Source: UBA1258 sp963643225 (lineage in GTDB: Bacteria > Bacillota > Clostridia > Lachnospirales > Lachnospiraceae). From it: DNA of 64,000 nt. The stretch covers positions 1-64,000 of the forward strand of contig CAVIIX010000011.1 of the NCBI GenBank assembly GCA_963643225.1, given 5' to 3'. The translations under genes and the position numbers were made by a program. Each line of letters opens with the position of its first letter. Positions within the stretch are counted from its first letter, which is position 1. Below the pieces are notes generated by a model. It saw only the letters and a program-made list of their open reading frames with translations, was not told the origin of the DNA and did not search any database. Of the stretch, positions 25,077 through 33,667 are shown piece after piece.

Positions 25077-27296
25077 ATGCGATTTATTATAGAAAGTATT
25101 CTTTTTATAAACGGAGTATTGGCTTTTGGCTTCTGCTTAGTGTTTATAGTAGCCGTTGAAAAACGATATATCGGCAACCATCTTTTAAATTTCCTAAATC
25201 TGGCCAGCTGTATTTGGAGCTTAGGCTTTGCCCTGATGGAAACAACTAAGGATGTACACGTTGCCCACATCTATAGAAGCATAGGCATTTTAGGTACGTT
25301 TCTTTATATGATAGCGGCTCAAAATCTTTTGTGCTATATATCCGGTGTTAAAAGAATTGTGTCCCGCATCCTTAATTTAATCGCCACCTCCGGGCTTATT
25401 TTATACGTAATTGAACTTGATCCTAAATATATTACCTATAAATATACCGACTGGGGAATGACCTATTCCTTTGTACCGGGTATTGTAAATACTCTCTATA
25501 CTGTTTATTTTGTAATGGTTTCCATTAACATAATCGGTATAGAAATATACATGATAAAGAGTCCTTTAAAGCGTCTTCAGATGTTTGGTAAAAAATTTTT
25601 GCTGGTTGAGGCTATTATCTTAATTGGAACAGTTTTTGACATGGTGTATCCATTTGTAGGCAAAAATTCAATTCCAGGTTCAGTTATTACACAGTTTTTT
25701 GGCATAATCGTGTGCTGGTATGCGATGGACGATTTAAACAGGTGCCGTATTACCGATAAAAACATCACCAGTCAGGTTTATTCTTCTTTACAAACGCCAC
25801 TTTTGGTTTATGATTTATCAAGATCTTTACAGATTTTAAATGACTCGGCAGTAGATTTCTTTGGCTTTAACAGAGAAGATGATTTACACAACTGGTCGTT
25901 ATCTGATCTGTTTGAAATAAAGAGTCCTGAAGAAGAGGACTTTACAGAAAACGTAATTGAAGCTGATGCAATATGTAAGGTAAATAACGTGCCGGTTCAT
26001 CTTCAGATAAATCGAATTGCTGATAAATACGGCGATCCTATAGGCTTAATGGTGCTTGTAAACGACATGACCTATACTGTTGAGACACGCAAAAAGCTCG
26101 AGAATGCAAAGGAAGAAGCAGAAGAAGCCAACAAGGCTAAGAGCGTATTTCTTGCCAACATGAGCCACGAAATCAGAACTCCCATAAACGCCATTATGGG
26201 CTTTGCAGAATTATCCTTAAATGAAAATGTGAGTCCTGAAATCAGAGAATATTTAACGGATATTAAGAGCGCCTCACAGACACTTTTAGGAAGTATCAAC
26301 GATATTTTAAATATTTCTAAAATCGAATCCGGTAAAATGGAGATTGTGTGTGAGGAATATTCCTTAACCGTTCTATTAAAGAACGTGCGCCGTATCATAA
26401 GCGTTCAGGCGGCCAGTAAGGGACTTGATTTTTCTGTTAAAATAAACGGAAAGGTGCCAAGTATTCTTTACGGCGATGATTTAAGAATACAGGAAATTTT
26501 AATCAATTTATTAAACAATTCCGTTAAATATACCAAAAAAGGAAGTATCCGATTAGAAGTCTCTTCTAAAGAAGCGAAGGACGACTTATATGAAATAAAA
26601 TTCAGTGTAATTGATACCGGCATGGGCATCAGGGAAGAAGACCAAAAGACCCTTTTTGAAGCCTATGAACGTTTGGATAAAGAAAAGAATCACAGAATCG
26701 AAGGCACAGGCCTGGGCCTTGCAATTGTGTATGGCTACGTACAGCTTATGGACGGCACCATTGACGTAGTGAGTGAGTACGGCAAGGGATCTGAATTTAT
26801 TGTAGAGCTTTCCCAGAAAGTGATTAATAATAATCCGGTATTCGAAGAAGAAATTAATAAATCAGATACTGTCTCGTCAAGACTTGGATCTGTAAAATTT
26901 AAGGATACAAGGGTTTTAATTGTAGATGATAACAGAGTTAATCTAAAGGTAATAAGCAGGACCTTAAATGCCTTTGGAATAGAAGCAGACCTTGCGGCAA
27001 GCGGCGCCGAATGCTTAAGTATCTGTAAGGAAACAAAATATCCGATTGTGTTTATGGATCACATGATGCCTGAAATGGACGGAGTAGAAGCCCTTCACAG
27101 GTTAAGATTTTTGAATGCTTTTTATGAAAAGGAAGCAAAGATTGTGGTGCTGACCGCCAATGCAATTGAAGGCGTCGAGGATGAATTAAAAGGGAAAGGG
27201 TTTGACGACTATTTGTCAAAGCCCATAGATTTAAACGAGCTTGAGAGGGTTTTAAGGGAATTTATTCCAAAAGAAAAAATAATGAGTGAGGAATAA
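25077..27296 (+). CDS. Hybrid sensor histidine kinase
   Basis: 739 residues: seven membrane helices in an N-terminal 7TM sensor-like region (about 1-225), a PAS-like domain (about 235-345), HisKA with FLANMSHEIRTP (phospho-acceptor His364), HATPase_c with the N box NLLNNSVKYT, G1 DTGMG and G2 GTGLGLA, then a receiver domain (about 620-735) with phospho-acceptor Asp661 in FMDHMMPEMDG and the Lys of YLSKP. The receiver ends the protein, with no HPt or output domain, so a separate phosphorelay partner is expected elsewhere. GGGGAGG precedes ATG 25077. Signal unknown. Confidence 0.94.
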   Translation: MRFIIESILFINGVLAFGFCLVFIVAVEKRYIGNHLLNFLNLASCIWSLGFALMETTKDVHVAHIYRSIGILGTFLYMIAAQNLLCYISGVKRIVSRILNLIATSGLILYVIELDPKYITYKYTDWGMTYSFVPGIVNTLYTVYFVMVSINIIGIEIYMIKSPLKRLQMFGKKFLLVEAIILIGTVFDMVYPFVGKNSIPGSVITQFFGIIVCWYAMDDLNRCRITDKNITSQVYSSLQTPLLVYDLSRSLQILNDSAVDFFGFNREDDLHNWSLSDLFEIKSPEEEDFTENVIEADAICKVNNVPVHLQINRIADKYGDPIGLMVLVNDMTYTVETRKKLENAKEEAEEANKAKSVFLANMSHEIRTPINAIMGFAELSLNENVSPEIREYLTDIKSASQTLLGSINDILNISKIESGKMEIVCEEYSLTVLLKNVRRIISVQAASKGLDFSVKINGKVPSILYGDDLRIQEILINLLNNSVKYTKKGSIRLEVSSKEAKDDLYEIKFSVIDTGMGIREEDQKTLFEAYERLDKEKNHRIEGTGLGLAIVYGYVQLMDGTIDVVSEYGKGSEFIVELSQKVINNNPVFEEEINKSDTVSSRLGSVKFKDTRVLIVDDNRVNLKVISRTLNAFGIEADLAASGAECLSICKETKYPIVFMDHMMPEMDGVEALHRLRFLNAFYEKEAKIVVLTANAIEGVEDELKGKGFDDYLSKPIDLNELERVLREFIPKEKIMSEE

Positions 27297-27300
27297 AAGC

Positions 27301-27314
27301 CTGAATTAATTCAG
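27301..27314. promoter_or_regulatory. 14-bp palindrome after the kinase gene
   Basis: CTGAATTAATTCAG, perfectly palindromic, three bases after the kinase stop codon. It could be a weak hairpin or a protein site. The rest of 27315-27545 is AT-rich with a TATACT at 27475-27480 that may be the -10 of the next small gene. Confidence 0.4.
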
Positions 27315-27545
27315 AAGGTGGAATATTAATATTATAATAGATTAGTTAAAAAATGAAAAATAGTGTACAAGTTGCCCATAGTAAAAAATTTTAGACTTTA
27401 AAAATCACTTAAAAAAGAAAATTAAACAATTTTATTTCGTTTTAATTGCCATTTAATTAAGTTTAGTTACAATCTATACTAATCCTAAACAAAAGAAATT
27501 AAAGTATTAATTCTTCAGGAGGAGCCTGAAAGCAAGGAGGCATAT

Positions 27546-27647
27546 ATGTATAGAGAAACAAAGGATGTTAAGAGCATTATTTCAGGGATGTTGGTAGTTG
27601 GCGGATTTTTAGTATTCATTCTTTCAGCAGGAATGAACATATTATAA
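27546..27647 (+). CDS. 33-residue single-span membrane peptide
   Basis: ATG 27546 has AAGGAGG five bases upstream (27534-27540), the strongest ribosome binding site in the area. The peptide MYRETKDVKSII... has a charged N-terminus and one hydrophobic helix (about 11-33, GMLVVGGFLVFILSAG) ending NIL. It has its own putative promoter and a following hairpin. Looks like a genuine small membrane protein; function unknown. Confidence 0.6.
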   Translation: MYRETKDVKSIISGMLVVGGFLVFILSAGMNIL

Positions 27648-27688
27648 TATAACCTGACAAAAGCTTGCAGGTTTTAAAAATTGGGTTA

Positions 27689-27725
27689 AATGGCAGCTTC
27701 ATATTTTGAAGCTGCCATTCTTGTG
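27689..27725 (+). terminator. Hairpin, probable terminator of the 33-residue ORF
   Basis: 12-bp perfect stem AATGGCAGCTTC / GAAGCTGCCATT with a seven-base loop, then CTTGTGTTATTA. The T-tract is weak. A smaller ACCTG/CAGGT hairpin lies 40 bases earlier. Confidence 0.55.
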
Positions 27726-27757
27726 TTATTATATTGTTATCGGGGAGTAATAAATAT

Positions 27758-28327
27758 ATGAAATTCATTCGTTCAATAGCCTACGGAATTGTGGCTGTAT
27801 GCATAATAGGGTGTCTTATGATTCTCTTTTATAAAGGAAAAGACGGCGAAACAAAAATCACATCTGACTCTGAAGGCTTAATTTTAACAGGGTCAGTAGA
27901 TATGAACGCATCTGAAATTAAAGAAGCTGTTAAAGAAACAGCGTCTTCTGCATCTGTTGAAACAGCTGCCTCTGTTTTGACTTCAGCCTCTGCGTCTTCA
28001 GTCTATAAAGAAAATGATACAGGGGAAATTTCCTATTCTGAAATAGTGCGGCTTCAGGAAGAAGAGCTTTTGCGAGAGCAAAAAGAGCTTGTGGCAGAGT
28101 CAAACAAGGAGCACGGTATTTTGGTTTCCTTAAATGCTTCAAAGACATCTGCTTCCACTTCTGCTTCTTTAAAGGATTACAAATACGTTGTAAATAAAGA
28201 AACAAAAATCGTCCATAGAATAGGCTGCCTTGTAGCACCTTCTTATGACTATGCCATTTATTACGAAAAGCTTTCAGAAGCCATAGCTGCCGGCTATGAA
28301 CAAAAATGCAGAGTCTGCAGCCCGTGA
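27758..28327 (+). CDS. Membrane-anchored protein with C-terminal Ada-like metal-binding module
   Basis: 189 residues: an N-terminal membrane helix (about 5-25), a Ser/Ala/Glu-rich linker (about 45-135) and a C-terminal module YKYVVNKETKIVHRIGC...AGYEQKCRVCSP. His153, Cys157, Cys184 and Cys187 match the pattern seen in Ada-type zinc-binding tails often fused to extracellular nucleases or surface proteins. No enzymatic domain is present. ATG 27758 is preferred (GGGGAG upstream). Convergent with the HAD gene, 20 bases apart. Confidence 0.72.
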   Translation: MKFIRSIAYGIVAVCIIGCLMILFYKGKDGETKITSDSEGLILTGSVDMNASEIKEAVKETASSASVETAASVLTSASASSVYKENDTGEISYSEIVRLQEEELLREQKELVAESNKEHGILVSLNASKTSASTSASLKDYKYVVNKETKIVHRIGCLVAPSYDYAIYYEKLSEAIAAGYEQKCRVCSP

Positions 28328-28347
28328 GGAGACTTATGGAGATATCT

Positions 28348-29172
28348 TTATTTTAACAGATAATCATAAATTGCCGTGGCGCAGCCGTCATGGTCACAGT
28401 CCTGAACCGTTACAGCTGCTGTTTCCTTTACTATTTCTTTTGCATTATCCATGGCAACAGAAAGGCCTGCTGTACGTAAAATCTCAAGGTCGTTTTCAGC
28501 ATCCCCTACGGCAATGGTTTCGCTTGTATCGATATTTAAATATTTACACAGAGCCTTTAGACCAAAGCCCTTTGAAATGCCAAGAGCCGAGCATTCAAGA
28601 GAAGCGGTTTCCGCATAGGACATGGTGATGGGAAGGTCCTTTAATAATGCTTCAAGCTCTAAACGCTGGGCCTGATCCCTGCAATACAGGTTGAATTTAT
28701 AAACAGGAATTGTGTCGTGGTTTTCAAGGTAATATTCTTCAATGCTTTCAGCCTTCACTGCAAGCTCATCAAAAAATCTTTGATACTGTCCCATGTTGTA
28801 GTCTGCCATGTGGGCTTCCTTATCCCTCTGCACAAGGGAAATATTTGAGTGAATGTGCACCATGCAGTCATAGCCCTTAATGCGTTTAAAAATTTCAACG
28901 GCATATTCGTGAGGAAGTGCTTTTGTAAAAATAATTTTGTTTTTCTCTAAATCCGTTACCAGCGCCCCGCTTATTGCAATGCAGTATTTAATGTCGGGAT
29001 TTTCTGAAATTATTTTTTTCATCTCCTGCATGTTGCGGCCAGTTGAATAGGATATGAATTTGCCTGCTTCAACGGCTGTGTGTATAGCCTTTAGGGTTTC
29101 TTTCGATATTTCCTTTTTAGAATTTAAAAGTGTGCCATCCATATCGAAGGCGATTAGTTTATATTCCAACAT
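28348..29172 (-). CDS. Cof-type HAD phosphatase
   Basis: 274 residues, HAD superfamily IIB. Motif I is AFDMDGTLL, motif II is SYSTGR, and motif IV is AVGDAENDLEIL. The large C2 cap sits between. These enzymes dephosphorylate sugar phosphates, FMN or PLP; the substrate cannot be assigned. It starts at ATG 29172 with GGA a few bases upstream. Confidence 0.92.
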   Translation of the reverse strand: MLEYKLIAFDMDGTLLNSKKEISKETLKAIHTAVEAGKFISYSTGRNMQEMKKIISENPDIKYCIAISGALVTDLEKNKIIFTKALPHEYAVEIFKRIKGYDCMVHIHSNISLVQRDKEAHMADYNMGQYQRFFDELAVKAESIEEYYLENHDTIPVYKFNLYCRDQAQRLELEALLKDLPITMSYAETASLECSALGISKGFGLKALCKYLNIDTSETIAVGDAENDLEILRTAGLSVAMDNAKEIVKETAAVTVQDCDHDGCATAIYDYLLK

Positions 29173-29242
29173 TGTCTTGTCCTTATTTGAATTTGTTGTT
29201 AATATATTAATCGATATTCAATTTATATTCAACGGAGTATTT

Positions 29243-30541
29243 ATGAAGGGGAATGAAAGAAAAAAATCTAAAAAGAAAAAGAAATCAGGCGTAAAGCAGT
29301 GGCTTCTTCTTGGTATGGGAATATTGTTAATTACTCTGACCGTTTTCTTTATCTGTATAATAATCTTTAATATGCCTGCAAAAGAAACAGTACCAGCTGC
29401 TTCTCTTTCAATAAAAGAGGAGCAGATTGAGGTAAAAAAGGATGTGCCTGCAAGCGTTTCTGAAAATGCTGCTGAGGATGCTTCTAAAAACGAGCAAGAG
29501 CCTGAAGAGGTCTGGGAGCCATATTTATCCTGGGATTATTTAAGTGGCGACATTGACAGCTGGAATTTGATTAAAAATGTGGAGGTAACTGACGGCGTAA
29601 CGGATTACATTGAAGTAAATCCTAAATATTATTATGCAGCCTACAGTCCTTTGGAAATTACGGTTGATTTTTTTGATAAAGAAAAGGAGCTTATTGCCAC
29701 ATCCACAGATGATGTAAGCGGCGGACTTTTTTATGAGCTTCCAAAGGAGGCAAGATATGCAAAGGTGACCTATGCCAAGGGCAATACGTTTTTCGTATCC
29801 TCAGGTATATGTGTGGGCGAAAATACCGTGTCTGAATCAGGAAAGGGCTTTTATGTAGTAAGTAAAAACTCACCTATTTCCTTAACCATAAATCAGGCAG
29901 TTAAGATGCTTAAAAGCTGGGGAACGGTTTTGGTGCTGCCAGGGTCCTACAATGAATCTGTTCAGACCTATGAAAGAGTAGTAAATTTATACGGTGTAGA
30001 CAAAAGCCTTTGCGAAATCGTAAGCTACGATGGTGACTATGATTATCCGCCTCTTGAAATAGGCGCAGGCAGTGTCAGAAATTTTGCGATAAAGGCAACG
30101 GGTTCAGATACTGGCCACAGCCGTTTGGCATACGGTATTCACGCAGACTATAATTCACTTACAGACAGAAGCCTTACTATTTATAATTGCGTAATTCATT
30201 CAGATTACAATGCGGCGATTGGAATGGGTCTAAGACGCGGAAGCGTCACAATTGATTCCTGTACCCTTACAGGTAACGGGGCAGAGGGTTCAGATATGTT
30301 TATGCATGATACAATCGACCCTAACCTTGCAGGAGACCAGAATCTTATTATAAAAAACAGTACCATCGATTCAATATACATTCATTCAGAGGAAGTGGTG
30401 GAAGGAAGAGTTAATCTAACCTTTAAAAATAACTCTATTAATTCAATTGACGGTATAAATGTTGCAACCGGTGAAAAAGTGGAAGGGTGCTTCCACGGAT
30501 TAAGAAATTTCTATTTGACAGCTGAGAGTGAGATATATTAA
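29243..30541 (+). CDS. Membrane-anchored right-handed beta-helix protein
   Basis: 432 residues. A very basic N-terminus (KKSKKKKKSG) precedes one membrane helix (about 24-46), so the bulk faces outward. After a Ser/Glu linker, residues about 215-430 show pectate-lyase-like beta-helix features: a VLVLPGSYNESV start and repeated short strands ending in Asn/Ser (LTIYNCVIHSD, VTIDSCTLTGNG, LIIKNSTIDS). No catalytic residues were identified. ATG 29243 follows CGGAG; an upstream in-frame start would run antisense into the HAD gene and is rejected. Confidence 0.78.
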   Translation: MKGNERKKSKKKKKSGVKQWLLLGMGILLITLTVFFICIIIFNMPAKETVPAASLSIKEEQIEVKKDVPASVSENAAEDASKNEQEPEEVWEPYLSWDYLSGDIDSWNLIKNVEVTDGVTDYIEVNPKYYYAAYSPLEITVDFFDKEKELIATSTDDVSGGLFYELPKEARYAKVTYAKGNTFFVSSGICVGENTVSESGKGFYVVSKNSPISLTINQAVKMLKSWGTVLVLPGSYNESVQTYERVVNLYGVDKSLCEIVSYDGDYDYPPLEIGAGSVRNFAIKATGSDTGHSRLAYGIHADYNSLTDRSLTIYNCVIHSDYNAAIGMGLRRGSVTIDSCTLTGNGAEGSDMFMHDTIDPNLAGDQNLIIKNSTIDSIYIHSEEVVEGRVNLTFKNNSINSIDGINVATGEKVEGCFHGLRNFYLTAESEIY

Positions 30542-30548
30542 ATTATGT

Positions 30549-30592
30549 GATAAAAACCGACTCCTTTTGATTAAAGAGCCGGTTTTTTTCTT
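30549..30592 (+). terminator. Rho-independent terminator
   Basis: AAAAACCGACTC...GAGCCGGTTTTTTT, one mismatch in the stem. AT-rich on both flanks, so it may serve the convergent ABC operon as well. Confidence 0.85.
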
Positions 30593-30602
30593 TTGCAAAA
30601 GC

Positions 30603-31448
30603 CTATTGAAGATTTAAGTGCTTCCTTATGATAATAAGTGAGCCTGTGATTTCAAGTGCCATACCTGTAAGAGAAAGTATTAAAGATAGGTTGAACAGGT
30701 TTTTGACAAATTCATAAGCAGGGTTAGTGGTGCTAATAAGGCTTATTGAATAATTTGAAAAGAGACTTGAAATAATAATTGAATTGACAATCTGCTTTAA
30801 AATGTAAATGCCTCCTCCTGCTAAGAGTGAACAGCCTGTTTTGTGCCGGCTTGATAACTGGCCTAGGGACATAGCAAAGAACACAAGGGTAAATGATGAA
30901 ATTACGGCAATCAGCATAAGTGATAAAAGGTATCCTAAGAAAGCACCTGATGAAAGACCAACGTAACCGGAAAAGATAATGCTAAGGCGGACGCTTACTT
31001 CACTCCAATTATTAATGATTTCCTTTAAAAGCTTAAAAGGACTTATCTGTTCTGAAGCGGAAACAATCATGAAAATACTCATTATTAAAATAATTAGTGA
31101 AAAAAGAAGCCATATAAAGGATACTAAAAGCTTTGAAAAATAGGTGGCAATGGGGCTTACTGGAAGAGTGTGGGTAAGGTAGCCTGCTTCACTAAACATT
31201 GTCTTATAAAATCTGATGCAGGAAATGATAAAGCCTACAGCGATAAAAAATACAAGTGAAATTACAAATATGGCTGCAATTATGCCGGCTATAATGCTTA
31301 CGAAGGAATTGGATGCAAGCGTGGGAGCGTAATTGTCAACAAATACCGTAAGGGTTGCAAGTATTGTGATAAGCACAAGCATAAGATATAAAAGCACCAT
31401 GGGGCGGTAGCTTTGTCTGAATTCATTTTTAATTAATTTTCCTAACAT
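30603..31448 (-). CDS. ABC-2-like membrane permease
   Basis: 281 residues with about six membrane helices. The LPVSPIATYFSKLLVSF loop after helix 2 is common in permeases of GntR-associated ABC systems. It overlaps the upstream ATPase gene by seven bases, so it is the membrane partner of that ATPase. Substrate unknown; by analogy with the Ytr-type operons of Bacillus it may respond to cell-wall antibiotics. Confidence 0.85.
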   Translation of the reverse strand: MLGKLIKNEFRQSYRPMVLLYLMLVLITILATLTVFVDNYAPTLASNSFVSIIAGIIAAIFVISLVFFIAVGFIISCIRFYKTMFSEAGYLTHTLPVSPIATYFSKLLVSFIWLLFSLIILIMSIFMIVSASEQISPFKLLKEIINNWSEVSVRLSIIFSGYVGLSSGAFLGYLLSLMLIAVISSFTLVFFAMSLGQLSSRHKTGCSLLAGGGIYILKQIVNSIIISSLFSNYSISLISTTNPAYEFVKNLFNLSLILSLTGMALEITGSLIIIRKHLNLQ

Positions 31449-32140
31449 TTGTATACCTCCCTGAACAATGCATCAACGCTCCTGCCTTCATCTGCACGAA
31501 TTGTGTCAACGTCAGTGAAACGCTCAATTACACCGTCTTTAATAAAGATGACCTGGTCAAGCACGTTTTCAACGTCGGCAATTAAGTGTGTTGAAATAAT
31601 AATGGAAGCATTAGGGTCGTAATTTGAAATAATAACATTTAAAATGTAGTCTCTGGCTGCAGGGTCTACACCGGCAATGGGCTCGTCAAGCACATATAAA
31701 TCCGCACGACGGCTCATAACCAAAATAAGCTGTACCTTTTCCTTTGTTCCTTTAGACATGTTCTTAAGTCTGTCGCCTGGATCTATATGAAGCTTATTAA
31801 GCATGTCATAGGCTCTGTCTGCATCAAAGTCTTCATAGAAAAGCTTAAAGGTATCAATTACCTCGGATACACGCTGATTCAGGTTAAGATAGGTGGTGTC
31901 TGGAAGATAGGAAATTACCTTTTTTGATTCAACGCCGACAGGGTTACCCTTTACTAAAACTTCGCCCTCCTTGAAGGTCAGTAACCCGTTTATAATTTTG
32001 ATTAATGTTGTTTTACCACTTCCGTTAGGCCCTAAAAGACCTACGATGTGGCCGCTTTCTATAGTGAGATTTACATCCTTAAGCGCAGTCTTTGAGCCGT
32101 ATTTCTTGGTAAGACCAAAGATTTTCAAAAGCTCACTCAT
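31442..32140 (-). CDS. ABC transporter ATP-binding protein
   Basis: 232 residues. Walker A is GPNGSGKTT, signature MSKGTKEKV, Walker B DLYVLDEP, and the switch His is in IISTHLIADVE. The signature (SKGTKEK) is the divergent form seen in GntR-linked ATPases. It overlaps the GntR gene by one base and the permease gene by seven, giving a three-gene coupled operon. Confidence 0.93.
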   Translation of the reverse strand: MSELLKIFGLTKKYGSKTALKDVNLTIESGHIVGLLGPNGSGKTTLIKIINGLLTFKEGEVLVKGNPVGVESKKVISYLPDTTYLNLNQRVSEVIDTFKLFYEDFDADRAYDMLNKLHIDPGDRLKNMSKGTKEKVQLILVMSRRADLYVLDEPIAGVDPAARDYILNVIISNYDPNASIIISTHLIADVENVLDQVIFIKDGVIERFTDVDTIRADEGRSVDALFREVYKC

Positions 32141-32502
32141 TAGTTTTCTCCCTTCATAGTTAATATGTCGATAACGTCTTTTTTACTTAAACCGATTTTT
32201 TCCATATCTTTAAGAAATGCATCGATTTTTCCTAAAGCCCTCTGTTGCTTTAATTCCTTAATCAGGGCTTCATCCTCGGTCACAAAACGACCGCTGGTTC
32301 TTTTTGAATAGACAAGACCTGTTCTTTCAAGCTCTGAAAGTGCCTTCTGCATGGTGTTTGGATTGACAGAGGCTTCCAGGGCTAAGTCCCTCACGCTTGG
32401 CAGCTGGTCACAGGGCTTATATTTTCCAATGAAAATGTCATCCATCATGCTTTCAATAAGCTGAAGGAATATGGGCCTGTCTGAGTTAAGCTCCCATGGC
32501 AT
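32140..32502 (-). CDS. GntR family regulator (YtrA subfamily)
   Basis: 120 residues. An N-terminal winged helix-turn-helix (GKYKPCDQLPSVRDLALEASVNPNTMQKALSELE) plus a short C-terminal dimerisation tail without a large effector domain is the YtrA layout. It very probably represses its own operon; a near-palindromic site matching this idea lies at 32613-32626. Confidence 0.92.
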   Translation of the reverse strand: MPWELNSDRPIFLQLIESMMDDIFIGKYKPCDQLPSVRDLALEASVNPNTMQKALSELERTGLVYSKRTSGRFVTEDEALIKELKQQRALGKIDAFLKDMEKIGLSKKDVIDILTMKGEN

Positions 32503-32612
32503 ATAAAACTCCTTTCTGACTAATCACCATCGCCCCCTCACAGGGTTTTTCGGGCGGTATCTGTCATATTTGAAGGTATGATATGTACTTACCTGGTATT
32601 TTGTACTTTTGC

Positions 32613-32656
32613 ACTAGTTAATTAGTACAATAATACAGCAAAAGAAAATTGTCAAG
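32613..32656 (-). promoter_or_regulatory. Promoter and GntR-type operator
   Basis: On the minus strand a -35 TTGACA (32656-32651) is followed by an AT-rich -10 region (about 32629-32635) and then the near-palindrome ACTAATTAACTAGT (32626-32613), which would cover the transcription start. AAGTAC also repeats further downstream in the leader. This is the expected autoregulatory site for the GntR gene (inference). Confidence 0.6.
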
Positions 32657-32691
32657 GTTTCTTTTGATTTGTCTTTAAAACGTGCGCAATA

Positions 32692-32723
32692 AAAAAGATA
32701 CCAGGATGAATTGGTATCTTTGG
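32692..32723 (-). terminator. Rho-independent terminator (minus strand)
   Basis: AAAGATACCA / TGGTATCTTT 10-bp stem followed by TTTTTTATT when read on the minus strand, ending the 182-residue gene. Confidence 0.88.
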
Positions 32724-32749
32724 AATTTAAATTAAGTTTTTTTGCAGGT

Positions 32750-33298
32750 TTATACGCCTGCGGCAGCAAATAATGCTTCGATTTCTTCCTGGGTCAAAAT
32801 GGCCTCGCCCTGATGAAGGTCTTTGTTGACCTGGTTTAAGATTGCCATTGCATCCCTGTCAAGACCGTCGGTGCCAGAGACTATGCAAAGCTCCTTTTCA
32901 TTTAAGGGGTCAGACATTTTAACGTCAGCCTCTGAAGCAGTTCTTAAAATTTCCTCCATGTTAAGAGTAGTGTTGTTTGAAATATCAATGTTGTTCTGAT
33001 TTAAAAAGCTGCTGTAATCGGCGCTTGATACGTTCTGACGAAGGGCATCGTCATGTGCCCAGAAGGTGTTAGGAGTGTCTTGCTCGGAGCCTTCCTTCAT
33101 AAGCTCTTGCTGCCACTCTAAAAATTCGGGATAGGTAATTACCCCAAATCGGTATTTTTCTTCATAGCTCATTTTTACCTGATACCATTTTATGATGGTA
33201 CCGTATACCTTATTTTGAAAGGGCTTTCCGTCAGTTTCGGCGTTTTCGTAGATATAAAAATCGCGTTTTATGCAGTTTAAACTTTTAAAACTTACCAT
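32750..33298 (-). CDS. Unrecognised protein with a C-terminal EIDALL-like peptide
   Basis: 182 residues, no signal or membrane segment. The N-terminal half is aromatic and charged (VYGTIIKWYQ, SYEEKYRFGVITYPEFLEWQQEL), the middle is Asn/Ser-rich, and the last 16 residues (ILTQEEIEALFAAAGV) resemble the LSQxEIDALL peptide at the N-terminus of FliM and in FliY, which binds CheY-P or CheC-type partners. No flagellar genes are in this window. The ribosome binding site at ATG 33298 is weak; an internal ATG is possible. Single gene with its own terminator. Confidence 0.7.
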   Translation of the reverse strand: MVSFKSLNCIKRDFYIYENAETDGKPFQNKVYGTIIKWYQVKMSYEEKYRFGVITYPEFLEWQQELMKEGSEQDTPNTFWAHDDALRQNVSSADYSSFLNQNNIDISNNTTLNMEEILRTASEADVKMSDPLNEKELCIVSGTDGLDRDAMAILNQVNKDLHQGEAILTQEEIEALFAAAGV

Positions 33299-33443
33299 GC
33301 TTTCATTATATTTATATTAATTAATGAAAAATTTAAAACCTGCAATACACTACAGCCTTACACCTTGAATTGTTTTGCGGTGCTGCATTTTTTGCTTTAC
33401 ATAAGAGTTTAATTATGGTAAGATTTAATTCGTTCTGAGGCGC

Positions 33444-33526
33444 GCCGGCGTGTCGGAATGGCAGACGAGGCAGACTCAAAATCTGTTGTGGGCAACTACG
33501 TGCGGGTTCAAGTCCCGCCGCCGGCA
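33444..33526 (+). tRNA. tRNA-Leu (anticodon CAA)
   Basis: Class II cloverleaf: acceptor strands GCCGGCG/CGCCGGC, anticodon stem GCAGA/TCTGT with loop CTCAAAA giving CAA, a long variable arm, T arm GCGGGTTCAAGTCCCGC, discriminator A at 33526, no encoded CCA. Its last 13 bases form the left arm of an inverted repeat. Confidence 0.96.
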
Positions 33527-33582
33527 TAGAAAATCCGGAAGGTGGGGTTCCCATCTTCCGGATTTTCTATGCCGGCGGCGGG
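33514..33582. repeat. Near-perfect foldback containing the tRNA-Leu 3' end
   Basis: Left arm 33514-33546 and right arm 33550-33582 pair over 33 bases with one G-T wobble and a three-base GTT spacer. The left arm is the T-stem 3' strand, the 3' acceptor strand and discriminator of the tRNA plus 20 downstream bases; the right arm is its inverted copy. No T-tract follows, so it is not a standard terminator. A GACGTC/GACGTC hairpin follows at about 33588-33604. Confidence 0.95.
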
Positions 33583-33667
33583 GCGCATGACGTCCTGCGG
33601 ACGTCTGCTTTGCGCCACACAATTTTAAAGTCGCGGTAGAACATGAAATCCGCGAAAGGAATTTCAC

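Noticed and set aside
29054..29242. Longer start for the beta-helix protein
   Set aside because: The upstream part is antisense to the HAD phosphatase gene, and CGGAG precedes ATG 29243.
33514..33582. Integrase attachment site at tRNA-Leu
   Set aside because: The copy of the tRNA end is inverted and adjacent, not a distant direct repeat, and no integrase gene is in the window.
33333..33667. Minus-strand open frames containing AGLEPARSCPQQILSLPRLPFRH and RRRDLNPH
   Set aside because: These are the well-known false proteins read from the antisense of a tRNA-Leu gene; the frame crosses the tRNA at 33444-33526 and has no ribosome binding site.
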